From NCBI GenBank assembly GCA_002397155.1, contig DGZR01000072.1:1-9062 (forward strand): a stretch of 9,062 nt of DNA, read 5' to 3'. Numbering within the stretch: the first letter of the stretch is position 1; each line of letters starts with the position of its first letter. The notes below the pieces were generated by a model that searched no databases, was not told where the DNA came from, and saw only the letters and a program-made list of their open reading frames with translations. This DNA comes from Firmicutes bacterium UBA4975. Lineage in GTDB: Bacteria; Bacillota; Proteinivoracia; UBA4975. Both the position numbers and the translations under genes were made by a program. Below, piece after piece: positions 1 through 5,671 of this stretch.

Positions 1-158
1 ACAAGGTTTTCTCCGGCATCGATGGTTTCCAGGCCCCCAGGAGGCGGGCCGGGAGACAGGGAGAGGATTTTATCGCCCTCCACCACCAGGTGCCCGGAAA
101 TAATCGCTTCAGGGGTGACGATTTGGTTGCCGGTAATGGCGAATTTTGCCTCTGTCAT
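1..158 (-). CDS. Amidohydrolase-superfamily protein, N-terminal part only (runs off left edge)
   Basis: The first 52 residues of a protein that continues beyond base 1. They begin MTEAKFAITGNQIVTPEAII and lead to a segment reading ISGHLVVEGDKILSLSPG, then an acidic stretch with IDAGENL. This is the usual small N-terminal beta domain of NagA/dihydroorotase/PhnM-type metal-dependent amidohydrolases, in which 'ITNGxIVTP', 'LVxGDKI' and 'IDAxG' precede the HxH metal site. The HxH site would lie just outside the window, so catalysis cannot be judged. The start is ATG at 158-156. Its Shine-Dalgarno GAGGT overlaps the TGA stop of the SIS gene 11 bases upstream, so the two genes are almost certainly co-transcribed and translationally linked. 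It would be a second amidohydrolase in the locus besides the NagA-like one at 7451-8620. The substrate cannot be assigned; a NagA-like deacetylase or another cyclic-amidase is possible. Confidence 0.72.
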   Translation of the reverse strand, partial: MTEAKFAITGNQIVTPEAIISGHLVVEGDKILSLSPGPPPGGLETIDAGENL

Positions 159-169
159 TCTTCTTTACC

Positions 170-922
170 TCAGAATCTGGGCAGGCCGGAGAGACGGCGA
201 AGAGTCTGCTGGTGGCGAGCGAAGAGCTCTTCATTGTAGGCGGCGCTGCCATCCAGGTTAGCGCTCATGAGGACGGGAACCGGCAGGCCGGCGGCGGCCA
301 GGATATCGATGGTTTCGGCAATCAGGGCTTGAATTATGAAGACTCCGGTCAAAGTGCTAGTGGCGCCGAAGGGCGCTTCCACCCCGGAGCGGCTGAGAAT
401 GGCATCCCCCGGCACCCCGCAGTTGTCGATAACCACATCGGCCAGCTCGTAGAGTTTTTTCCCGCTTTCGTGGCGGGAATCCACTGAGGTCGAGTGGGCC
501 ATAGAGGTGATGGCCACCACTTTCAGGCCCTTTTCCCGGGCCAGGAAGGCCGTTTCAATAGGCACGGCGTTGCGCCCGGAATTGGAGACGATGATCATAG
601 TGTCCCCGGCTTGGAGGGCCTGATTGGTCAGGAGGGCGCGGGCCAGGCCCGGCACTTTTTCCATGGCTCCGCTCTTCATGCCCCCCTCGTTCAGCAGGAC
701 TCCCGGCTCCAGGATGGCATTGACGAAAATCAAGCTGCCCGCCCGGAAAAAGGCCTCCTCCGCGATGATCTGGGAGTGGCCGGTGCCAAAGACATGGAGC
801 AGGTGCTGGGCCTTTATCGAGTCCGCCGCCAATTCGGCGGCCTGGCGGATGTTGGTAAGCTGGGTTTCTTTTACCTTGACGAGCAGTTCTAGGGATTTGT
901 CCGTAAAATTAGATGCAGACAT
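170..922 (-). CDS. SIS-domain phosphosugar-binding protein, UPF0309 / COG4821 family
   Basis: A 250-residue soluble protein with one sugar-isomerase (SIS) domain. Family features seen: the first phosphosugar-binding loop FGTGHSQIIAEEAFFRAG (residues 45-62), the second loop IVSNSGRNAVPIE (111-123) with the Ser/Asn/Ser phosphate-binding pattern, then STSVDSRHESGKKLYELAD (144-162), NCGVPGDA (167-174) and a C-terminal ANLDGSAAYNEELF (221-234). The last three blocks are typical of the UPF0309 group rather than of GlmS, AgaS or MurQ. SIS domains bind phosphosugars for isomerisation, deamination or regulation; the reaction of this subgroup is not established. The start ATG follows AAAGGAG (938-932) with a 9-base spacer and lies 5 bases after the stop of the ceramidase-like gene. 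Its context suggests it acts on the 6-phosphosugar delivered by the PTS, in the cytoplasm (inference). Confidence 0.9.
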   Translation of the reverse strand: MSASNFTDKSLELLVKVKETQLTNIRQAAELAADSIKAQHLLHVFGTGHSQIIAEEAFFRAGSLIFVNAILEPGVLLNEGGMKSGAMEKVPGLARALLTNQALQAGDTMIIVSNSGRNAVPIETAFLAREKGLKVVAITSMAHSTSVDSRHESGKKLYELADVVIDNCGVPGDAILSRSGVEAPFGATSTLTGVFIIQALIAETIDILAAAGLPVPVLMSANLDGSAAYNEELFARHQQTLRRLSGLPRF

Positions 923-927
923 TTACA

Positions 928-2187
928 CTACTCCTTTCGTAGATCGTGTAGGGCGGCTGCCGTTTCCTTGGCCAGGGTTTCGCCAAAGCCCGGGGCCAGG
1001 GGTGAGGAGAGGGTCTCGTACCCCCCCTGCCGGTAGGCTTCTCGGTGGGGTATGTAGCCGATATAGCCGTTGCTGTATCCGGCGACCATCGTCTTTTCAT
1101 AGGGGGATTCATCCTTGATCATCCTGCCCAGGGCAGAAAAGAGTTCACCGGGGATGGCGGCCAGGCCCAGGTCGCCGATTTGCCATAAGCTGATCTGCAC
1201 TTCTTTGCCCAGGGTGCGGATGACCCCCTCCAGCTCTTTTTGCAACAGGGCGCCCTCAAGTCCTGTCTGGGCTTGGCGCAGTTCCCCAGCCGAGGCCCCG
1301 GTTTTACTGAGCTGGGCCAGTTGAGTCTGCCACCGGCCAATCTCTGCTTCGGCCTGGGCCGGGGCCACCGGCACCTTGGTCTGGAGGGGCAGAAAGAGGA
1401 GAGAGGCGGCCAGTCTGGCCGGGGCAAATTCCAGCGTTGCCGCCAGGCCGACGACCCCGGTGCCGAGGATGGTGCCCAAGCGCCGGGCCTCGGCGTGGCT
1501 CTGGCTGCGGCGGGTAAAGCGGGTGCTGATGTCGCCGGCCGCCCCGTTGAGAAAGCCCGGGATCGTCCCGGGAAACACTTTTTTTACCACGGCCGCCGCT
1601 TCCCCCGGGTAGTCGGGGCTGACCAGCAGATTGTCGGGACCCAGGACTGTGGGGTGGCAGGCATAGTTATAGAGCAGGGCTTTTAGCTTGCCCTCCCCGG
1701 TAGCAAAGCCCAGGACGATGAGCTCCGAGTCAACGGGGGCCTCGGCCAAACGCCGGTCGGCGCCGATTCCTTCAAGGGGACAGGAAGCGAAACCGCTGGT
1801 TACTTCTTCCAAGTTCTTTTCGGCTAGAAAAAGAGTCCCGGCCAGGGCTTGGAGCAGCCAGTCTATGTATACCGGATCAGGCGGATTGCCCAGGAGGGGC
1901 TCGGGAGACGGACCCGAATGAGTATGGCTGCATGCCATGACTATATTGGCGGGATTGATGCCCGTGAGTTCACCGGCTCTTTTTTTTACCAAATCGGCCT
2001 GTTCCCGGTTCAGGATCAGTAAGTCCGCCGTAATCAGCCCCAGGCGCAATTCCTTTTCTTCTAGGATAAAGCCCCGGGCAAAAAGGCTGGAAGCGATGCC
2101 CTGGGCCGGCTTTTGCCGCTGGCCGTAGCCTCCCAGATTGATTGGGACCTGGGGAGTAATCTCTACTTCGCTGCAACCGAGCCGCAT
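928..2187 (-). CDS. Short neutral/alkaline ceramidase-like zinc amidase, cytoplasmic
   Basis: A 419-residue protein with the neutral/alkaline non-lysosomal ceramidase N-terminal catalytic domain. Seen: CSHTHSGP at residues 86-93 (H88, H90), ACHPT at 176-180 (H178), NGAAGDIS at 214-221 (S221), PGELF at 346-350 (E348) and a Tyr-rich SNGYIGYIP at 372-380 (Y375). These align in order with the zinc ligands (two His, Glu, Tyr) and the GD(V/I)S nucleophile of Pseudomonas ceramidase. Known secreted ceramidases are about 640-760 residues with a signal peptide and a C-terminal Ig-like domain. Both are missing here, so it should be cytoplasmic and is unlikely to see ceramide. Residues about 276-322 (PAQAEAEIGRW onward) look like an inserted helical hairpin. 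The start ATG shares one base with the stop of the IIB gene (TAATG) behind a GAAGGG ribosome site, implying translational coupling. Hydrolysis of an N-acyl amide on an imported amino sugar is my inference. Confidence 0.87.
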   Translation of the reverse strand: MRLGCSEVEITPQVPINLGGYGQRQKPAQGIASSLFARGFILEEKELRLGLITADLLILNREQADLVKKRAGELTGINPANIVMACSHTHSGPSPEPLLGNPPDPVYIDWLLQALAGTLFLAEKNLEEVTSGFASCPLEGIGADRRLAEAPVDSELIVLGFATGEGKLKALLYNYACHPTVLGPDNLLVSPDYPGEAAAVVKKVFPGTIPGFLNGAAGDISTRFTRRSQSHAEARRLGTILGTGVVGLAATLEFAPARLAASLLFLPLQTKVPVAPAQAEAEIGRWQTQLAQLSKTGASAGELRQAQTGLEGALLQKELEGVIRTLGKEVQISLWQIGDLGLAAIPGELFSALGRMIKDESPYEKTMVAGYSNGYIGYIPHREAYRQGGYETLSSPLAPGFGETLAKETAAALHDLRKE

Positions 2188-2678
2188 TAGAGACCCTTCT
2201 TTTCCATGAGGTCAATAAAGTTCTGGGTCTTGTCGGAGGTCATGACCTGGTAGGTGAGCTTGCCCACCTTGGCCGCGATGGCCCGGTACATGGGGGCGTG
2301 TTCGGGGAGCACCGCCACCGAACGGGTGACGTGAATCGGCTTGGTGCCGGGCAGCAGCGCCTGGTTGCCCACGTTGGCTTCCTTGGGTTCGACTCCTGCT
2401 TCAATGAGGGCAAAGGCGTCTTCGGGGAATTTGGCGATGATGAGAATCTTTTCCTTTGCCGCTTGTTCGCCCTTTACATATGCCACCGTGTCGGCAACTG
2501 ATAAAACTGAGGTCTTTATCCCTCGGGCGGCCTGGGGCAGAAACATTTTCTGTACCGGGTCCTTGGCCACCTGGTCATTGGTGCAGATCATGTGATCGGC
2601 GCCGACCAGGTTTACCCAGCCCACGGTAACCTGGCCGTGGATCAAGCGGTTGTCAATTCGCAGATGTACGACTGCCAT
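2187..2678 (-). CDS. PTS mannose/fructose/sorbose-family component IIB
   Basis: A 163-residue cytoplasmic phosphocarrier that takes phosphate from IIA and passes it to the sugar moving through IIC/IID. The family signature RIDNRLIHGQV sits at residues 7-17, with H14 as the phosphorylated histidine; this family uses His, not Cys. The usual second motif is present as ANVGNQALLPG (101-111), though the Met-His that often follows VGN is Gln-Ala here. Length is normal for the family (about 155-165). The start ATG is preceded by GGAGGG that partly overlaps the IIA stop 12 bases upstream. The gene is the penultimate PTS-linked step before the ceramidase-like gene, which overlaps it by one base. Sugar specificity cannot be read reliably from IIB; aminosugar-type (N-acetylgalactosamine, glucosamine) is a guess from neighbours. 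Confidence 0.95.
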   Translation of the reverse strand: MAVVHLRIDNRLIHGQVTVGWVNLVGADHMICTNDQVAKDPVQKMFLPQAARGIKTSVLSVADTVAYVKGEQAAKEKILIIAKFPEDAFALIEAGVEPKEANVGNQALLPGTKPIHVTRSVAVLPEHAPMYRAIAAKVGKLTYQVMTSDKTQNFIDLMEKKGL

Positions 2679-2690
2679 TTTTCTTCCCTC

Positions 2691-3089
2691 CTATCGAAAA
2701 ACTTCCGAGAGTTTGCGAACGCCCAGGGCCGATGACGACACACAGGTGTTCACCACTGCCGACAGGTCCCGGCCCTCCCGGCCAGTGAGGGCCTCCAGGA
2801 GCATGGGCAAGCTCACTCCTGTCACCACCTCGACATTGAGTTTTTCACTGACTAAGTAAGCGGCGGCATTGACGGGGGTGCCGCCGAAGAGGTCGGCTAA
2901 AATGAGGACGCCCTCGCCGCTGTCCAGCTCTTTTACCAGGGTGCGGATGGTTTCCTGAAACCCTTCCGGGCTGTCTTGGGGAAGAAGGCCGACGGCTTTA
3001 ATCTGTTCTTGCCGGCCCAAAATCATTTCTGCCGCATCGAGGAGGCCGGAAGCAAGGGATCCGTGGCTGATTAAGAGAAGGCTAACCAT
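2691..3089 (-). CDS. PTS mannose-family component IIA
   Basis: A 132-residue cytoplasmic EIIA domain that accepts phosphate from HPr and donates it to IIB. Phosphorylated histidine H9 lies in LLLISHGSLA (4-13). Further family blocks are LADLFGGTPVNAAA (64-77), with the conserved Asp D66, and TGVSLPMLLEAL (90-101), close to the GVNLPMLLE of ManX. The reading frame is open ten codons further upstream to an ATG at 3119. I choose ATG 3089 because it has a strong GGAGGTG at 3100-3094 and gives the usual distance from start to the active His; the upstream start would run into the stem-loop at 3119-3145. IIA is a separate protein here, not fused to IIB as in E. coli ManX. The IIB gene follows after 12 bases. 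Confidence 0.95.
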   Translation of the reverse strand: MVSLLLISHGSLASGLLDAAEMILGRQEQIKAVGLLPQDSPEGFQETIRTLVKELDSGEGVLILADLFGGTPVNAAAYLVSEKLNVEVVTGVSLPMLLEALTGREGRDLSAVVNTCVSSSALGVRKLSEVFR

Positions 3090-3093
3090 TTTA

Positions 3094-3100
3094 CACCTCC
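3094..3100 (-). promoter_or_regulatory. Ribosome binding site fixing the IIA start
   Basis: GGAGGTG on the minus strand, four bases before ATG 3089. It is the best Shine-Dalgarno match in this gap and decides for the shorter IIA start over the in-frame ATG at 3119. Confidence 0.85.
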
Positions 3101-3118
3101 AAAGGTCTTTTAGTATCA

Positions 3119-3145
3119 AGAGGGGTGGGATTTACCCACCCCTCT
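3119..3145 (-). promoter_or_regulatory. Perfect 11-bp stem-loop between PTS IID and IIA genes
   Basis: AGAGGGGTGGG and CCCACCCCTCT form a perfect 11-bp, GC-rich stem around a 5-base loop. It lies inside the 122-base gap between the IID stop and the IIA start, about 30 bases before the IIA start codon. On the transcribed strand the stem is followed by TGATACTAAAAGACC rather than a run of U, so a strong intrinsic terminator is unlikely. An mRNA stabiliser, processing boundary or weak attenuator separating the IIC/IID and IIA/IIB-amidase segments fits better (inference). A weaker 5-bp inverted repeat (3165-3178) lies just upstream of it. Confidence 0.7.
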
Positions 3146-3211
3146 CCCGAATTAGATTGCCCACTAACCGCTAGGTTAATGAGTGATTAGAGCCCGCTAT
3201 TTCCAAGGTGA

Positions 3212-4039
3212 TTAGAAAAAGCCAATTGCGCTGCCGACGAAGGCGATAGCGACCAGTAGCAGCAAAACTGGAATTGGCTTCCATCTGCGGCTCCTGAGGA
3301 GCCAGTACGCCAGGCCAACCAGGGCGATGGGAATGGCGTAGGGGAGAATCTGGTCCAAGACGTCCTGCAGCTTGACGACGACGCTTTCAGTGACGCCATC
3401 AACGGTCACAGGCCGGGTGAATTCCAGGGAGGTGCCCAGGCCCAAAATGCTGGGAATAAAGCCGCCGATGATGGTAATACCGGCGATGGTGGCCATATCG
3501 GTCAACCGGGAGATAAAGCCTTCTCCGGACAGCCCGCTGACTACGTTGATGCCTTGGCGGTAACCCAGCCGGAACATGCCGATATGGACGCCAAAGCCCC
3601 AGAAGAGGCCAAAAGCGAGCATGAGCCAAAAACCAACCATGCTGCCCTTCAGGGCCAAGCCGGCGGCAAATACGCCGACGATAGGCCGGGTAAGGATGGC
3701 GTAGAGGGTGTCGCCGATACCGGCGAAGGGACCCATGAGACCGACCTTCAAGCTGTCGACGGCATCCTCGTCAGCGCCTTCTTCTTCCATGGCCGCGGTG
3801 GCGCCGATGATGGCCGCACCGACGTGGGGCTGAGTGTTGAAGAAGTTCAGGTGCCGCTGCATAGCTGCAATGAGTTCATCCTTGGACTTCTTGACTTTTT
3901 CCAGGATGGGGAACATGCTCCAGGCATAGCCCAGGGCCTGCATGCGCTCATAGTTCCAGGACCATTGGAAAGTCCAAATATAGCGCCACATGGTTTTCCG
4001 GGCTTCTTTACTCATTTGTTTCTTGTCGGTATTAGGCAT
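3212..4039 (-). CDS. PTS mannose-family membrane component IID
   Basis: A 275-residue membrane protein that forms, with IIC, the sugar-translocating channel. The N-terminal half is cytoplasmic and amphipathic, with the family signature NFFNTQPHVGAAIIGATAAM (residues 65-84), followed by KVGLMGPFAGIGDTL (98-112). Hydrophobic segments lie at about 118-150, 183-205, 233-248 and 257-275. The C-terminus is slightly divergent: a polar TVDGVTESVVVKLQDVL loop (212-228) before the last two segments. Start ATG overlaps the end of the IIC gene by 8 bases (ATGCCTAA), a classic IIC-IID coupling. The gene is followed by a 122-base gap with a stem-loop rather than directly by IIA. Confidence 0.95.
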   Translation of the reverse strand: MPNTDKKQMSKEARKTMWRYIWTFQWSWNYERMQALGYAWSMFPILEKVKKSKDELIAAMQRHLNFFNTQPHVGAAIIGATAAMEEEGADEDAVDSLKVGLMGPFAGIGDTLYAILTRPIVGVFAAGLALKGSMVGFWLMLAFGLFWGFGVHIGMFRLGYRQGINVVSGLSGEGFISRLTDMATIAGITIIGGFIPSILGLGTSLEFTRPVTVDGVTESVVVKLQDVLDQILPYAIPIALVGLAYWLLRSRRWKPIPVLLLLVAIAFVGSAIGFF

Positions 4040-4772
4040 TCTCTTTGCCTCCCTTCATCTGGATATAGAGAGCTGCCAGAGCTACGGCGGCGATGGCAAT
4101 GCCGATGACAGGAACGCTGAGGTAGGCGAAGAGAACGAAACCGATGGCCAGGAAGGGCAGGTACTTTTTAACGGGCAACTGCCCCAAAAGAAGGGCAAAG
4201 CCCAGGGCCGGCAGAATGCGGCCGGTGGTCTGCATGCCCGCCATAAACCATTGGGGCACCCAGTTGGTGAAAGCGATGACGGCGTCTTGGCCCAGCCAAA
4301 TGGCCAGGAAGACGGGGATGGCCCGGGTCAGGCCCCAGGGAATGTGGCCCAAGAGGTGCATGAGGGTCACACCCTTAAAGTTGCCGTTCTCCACATAGCG
4401 GTCCGCCGCATGGATGAAACCGGTGGTAACTGCGCGGCCTAGGACGTCCAACTGAATCATCAGGAGGGCGGCGGAAATGCCGATTGCTAGCCCGGTATCC
4501 ACGTTGCCGGTGGCCACCCCAAAAGCTGTGCCCAGGATGGCCCCCACTTGAAAGTCTGGGATAGTGGCCCCGCCGTAGGTGTGCATCCCCAGAGACATCA
4601 GAGTCAAGGATGCGCCAACCTGCAGGCCGACCTTAACGTCACCAACAATAAGTCCGGTTACGGCGCCGGCAATAATGGGCTCATGCAAACTAAGGTTCGG
4701 GGCAAGACAGATTACAATCCCGATATAGGCCCAGATAGCCAGCAGTATAGCTACACCGATGCCAAGATCCAA
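4032..4772 (-). CDS. PTS mannose/sorbose-family membrane component IIC (TTG start)
   Basis: A 246-residue integral membrane permease of the mannose (Man/Sor/Aga) PTS family. Conserved block PIIAGAVTGLIVGDVKVGLQ (32-51) followed by GASLTLMSLGMHTYGGATIP (53-72) matches the family core that lines the sugar path, and GAILGTAFG lies at 77-85. Further hydrophobic segments are at about 94-110, 150-168, 185-196 and 205-236. Translation starts at TTG (4772-4770), not ATG: AGGAGGAGG at 4788-4780 sits seven bases upstream, and no in-frame ATG is available nearby. The gene is the first PTS component after the regulator gene, which stops 52 bases earlier. Gene order IIC-IID-IIA-IIB is one of several arrangements known for this family. 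Confidence 0.95.
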   Translation of the reverse strand: MDLGIGVAILLAIWAYIGIVICLAPNLSLHEPIIAGAVTGLIVGDVKVGLQVGASLTLMSLGMHTYGGATIPDFQVGAILGTAFGVATGNVDTGLAIGISAALLMIQLDVLGRAVTTGFIHAADRYVENGNFKGVTLMHLLGHIPWGLTRAIPVFLAIWLGQDAVIAFTNWVPQWFMAGMQTTGRILPALGFALLLGQLPVKKYLPFLAIGFVLFAYLSVPVIGIAIAAVALAALYIQMKGGKENA

Positions 4773-4779
4773 AATTTTT

Positions 4780-4788
4780 CCTCCTCCT
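4780..4788 (-). promoter_or_regulatory. Ribosome binding site deciding the TTG start of IIC
   Basis: AGGAGGAGG, seven bases before TTG 4772. It is an unusually strong, doubled Shine-Dalgarno that compensates for the weak start codon. Confidence 0.85.
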
Positions 4789-4824
4789 CACTAGTATGGT
4801 ATTGGAATACAGGTCATTTTCCCC

Positions 4825-5604
4825 TCAACCATCTCCTTTCCATTTTCCGGCGTTTTGCTGGAGCTGGACAGAGAACCTGTACCTGTCCGCCCGGTAGAGA
4901 GATTTGACAAACTCGACAACAGTATTGGTCTCGTCGTAAGCGGTCCGTTCCAGCAAGAGCAAGGGCGCCCCCTGGTTGATTGAGAGCAGTTTGGCTTCCC
5001 GGGGGGAAGCGAGGACGGCCTCAATGCTTTGCCAGGCGTGGGAGAGCCTGATGCCATACCGGGCCCAAAATAGTTCATACAGGGAACCGGCCCCCAAGAG
5101 ATCTTCCGTCAGGTCGGGAAAGCGCTGGAAAGACAGGTAGGAAAATTCGTAAGCCATGGGCTGATCATCAGCCAGGCGCAGGCGCTCGAGCAGGACCAGG
5201 GTGGAACCCGGGGCCAGGCCCATGATATCCGCGGTCTTGCTGGGGGCGGGGACCTGCCGCAGGGAGATGATGCGCGCTGAAGGGGTCAGCCCCCGTTTTT
5301 TCATGTCCTCGGAAAAGCTGGTCAATCCGAAGAGGCCTCTTTCATACTTGGGCGGGGCTACGTAAGTGCCCTTGCCCCGCCGCCTGATCAGGAGTCCGTC
5401 ACTGACCAAGGCGACTGTGGCTTGGCGCACGGTCATCCGGCTCAGGCCGTATTTTTCCGCCAATTCCCTTTCCGAGGGCAATTGGCAGTCGGGTCCGCAC
5501 TGACCACCCTTGATCGCGTCGGCAATCAGTTCCCGCAACTGGAAGTAAAGGGGCGTGGGACTGGTTTCATCAAGTGGTTGGTCAGGTAAGGCAATAACCG
5601 GCAT
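4825..5604 (-). CDS. GntR-family transcriptional regulator, HutC/NagR-like (UTRA domain)
   Basis: A 259-residue one-component regulator. Residues about 15-83 form the GntR winged helix-turn-helix, with LPSERELAEKYGLSRMTVRQ (42-61) as the helix-turn-helix and RRRGKGTYVA (74-83) as the wing. Residues about 90-250 form a UTRA effector domain, including LERLRLADDQPMAYEFSYL (139-157) and EFVKSLYRADRYRF (231-244). HutC-type members bind phosphosugars, for example glucosamine-6-P or N-acetylglucosamine-6-P in NagR/DasR. Start ATG follows GGAGGTGG. Two sites resembling the DasR/NagR operator lie upstream of this gene (5629-5644) and of nagA (8751-8766), so autoregulation and control of the upstream gene block are likely. 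The N-terminal ten residues before the wHTH are longer than average but include no other domain. The ligand is inferred, not shown. Confidence 0.95.
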   Translation of the reverse strand: MPVIALPDQPLDETSPTPLYFQLRELIADAIKGGQCGPDCQLPSERELAEKYGLSRMTVRQATVALVSDGLLIRRRGKGTYVAPPKYERGLFGLTSFSEDMKKRGLTPSARIISLRQVPAPSKTADIMGLAPGSTLVLLERLRLADDQPMAYEFSYLSFQRFPDLTEDLLGAGSLYELFWARYGIRLSHAWQSIEAVLASPREAKLLSINQGAPLLLLERTAYDETNTVVEFVKSLYRADRYRFSVQLQQNAGKWKGDG

Positions 5605-5628
5605 TGCGCCACCTCCAACTAGCCATCT

Positions 5629-5644
5629 AGTGGTCTATACCTCT
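5629..5644. promoter_or_regulatory. NagR/DasR-type operator upstream of gntR
   Basis: AGTGGTCTATACCTCT matches 14 of 16 bases of the DasR-responsive consensus AGTGGTCTAGACCACT as I recall it. It lies 25 bases before the gntR start. On the minus strand it contains TATAGA, a possible -10, so binding here would block the promoter of gntR and the PTS genes. A related, more perfect site is at 8751-8766. Confidence 0.7.
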
Positions 5645-5646
5645 AA

Positions 5647-5663
5647 TTCGACATTTATCGCGT
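5647..5663 (-). promoter_or_regulatory. Spo0A (0A) box, with a degenerate second copy, upstream of gntR
   Basis: TGTCGAA on the minus strand (5653-5647) equals the core 0A box. Ten bases upstream is ACGCGAT (5663-5657), sharing only the CGA core, so any tandem copy is degenerate. It sits directly next to the operator at 5629-5644. Its 16-base context (AATTCGACATTTATCG on the plus strand, 5645-5660) recurs at 8660-8675 with one difference. A seven-base motif alone is weak evidence; the repeat of its context makes it more credible. Confidence 0.45.
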
Positions 5664-5671
5664 TATTCCTG

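Noticed and set aside
3090..3119. Ten-residue N-terminal extension of PTS IIA from ATG 3119
   Set aside because: Not preceded by a good ribosome site and it abuts the stem-loop. ATG 3089 has GGAGGTG and gives the usual position for the active His.
3119..3145. Intrinsic terminator after the IID gene
   Set aside because: The stem is strong but has no following U-run, and the IIA and IIB genes needed for the same permease lie immediately downstream.
4799..4810. Short inverted repeat GTATTGGAATAC between gntR and the IIC gene
   Set aside because: Only five paired bases per arm and no resemblance to the other operators; it could be chance.
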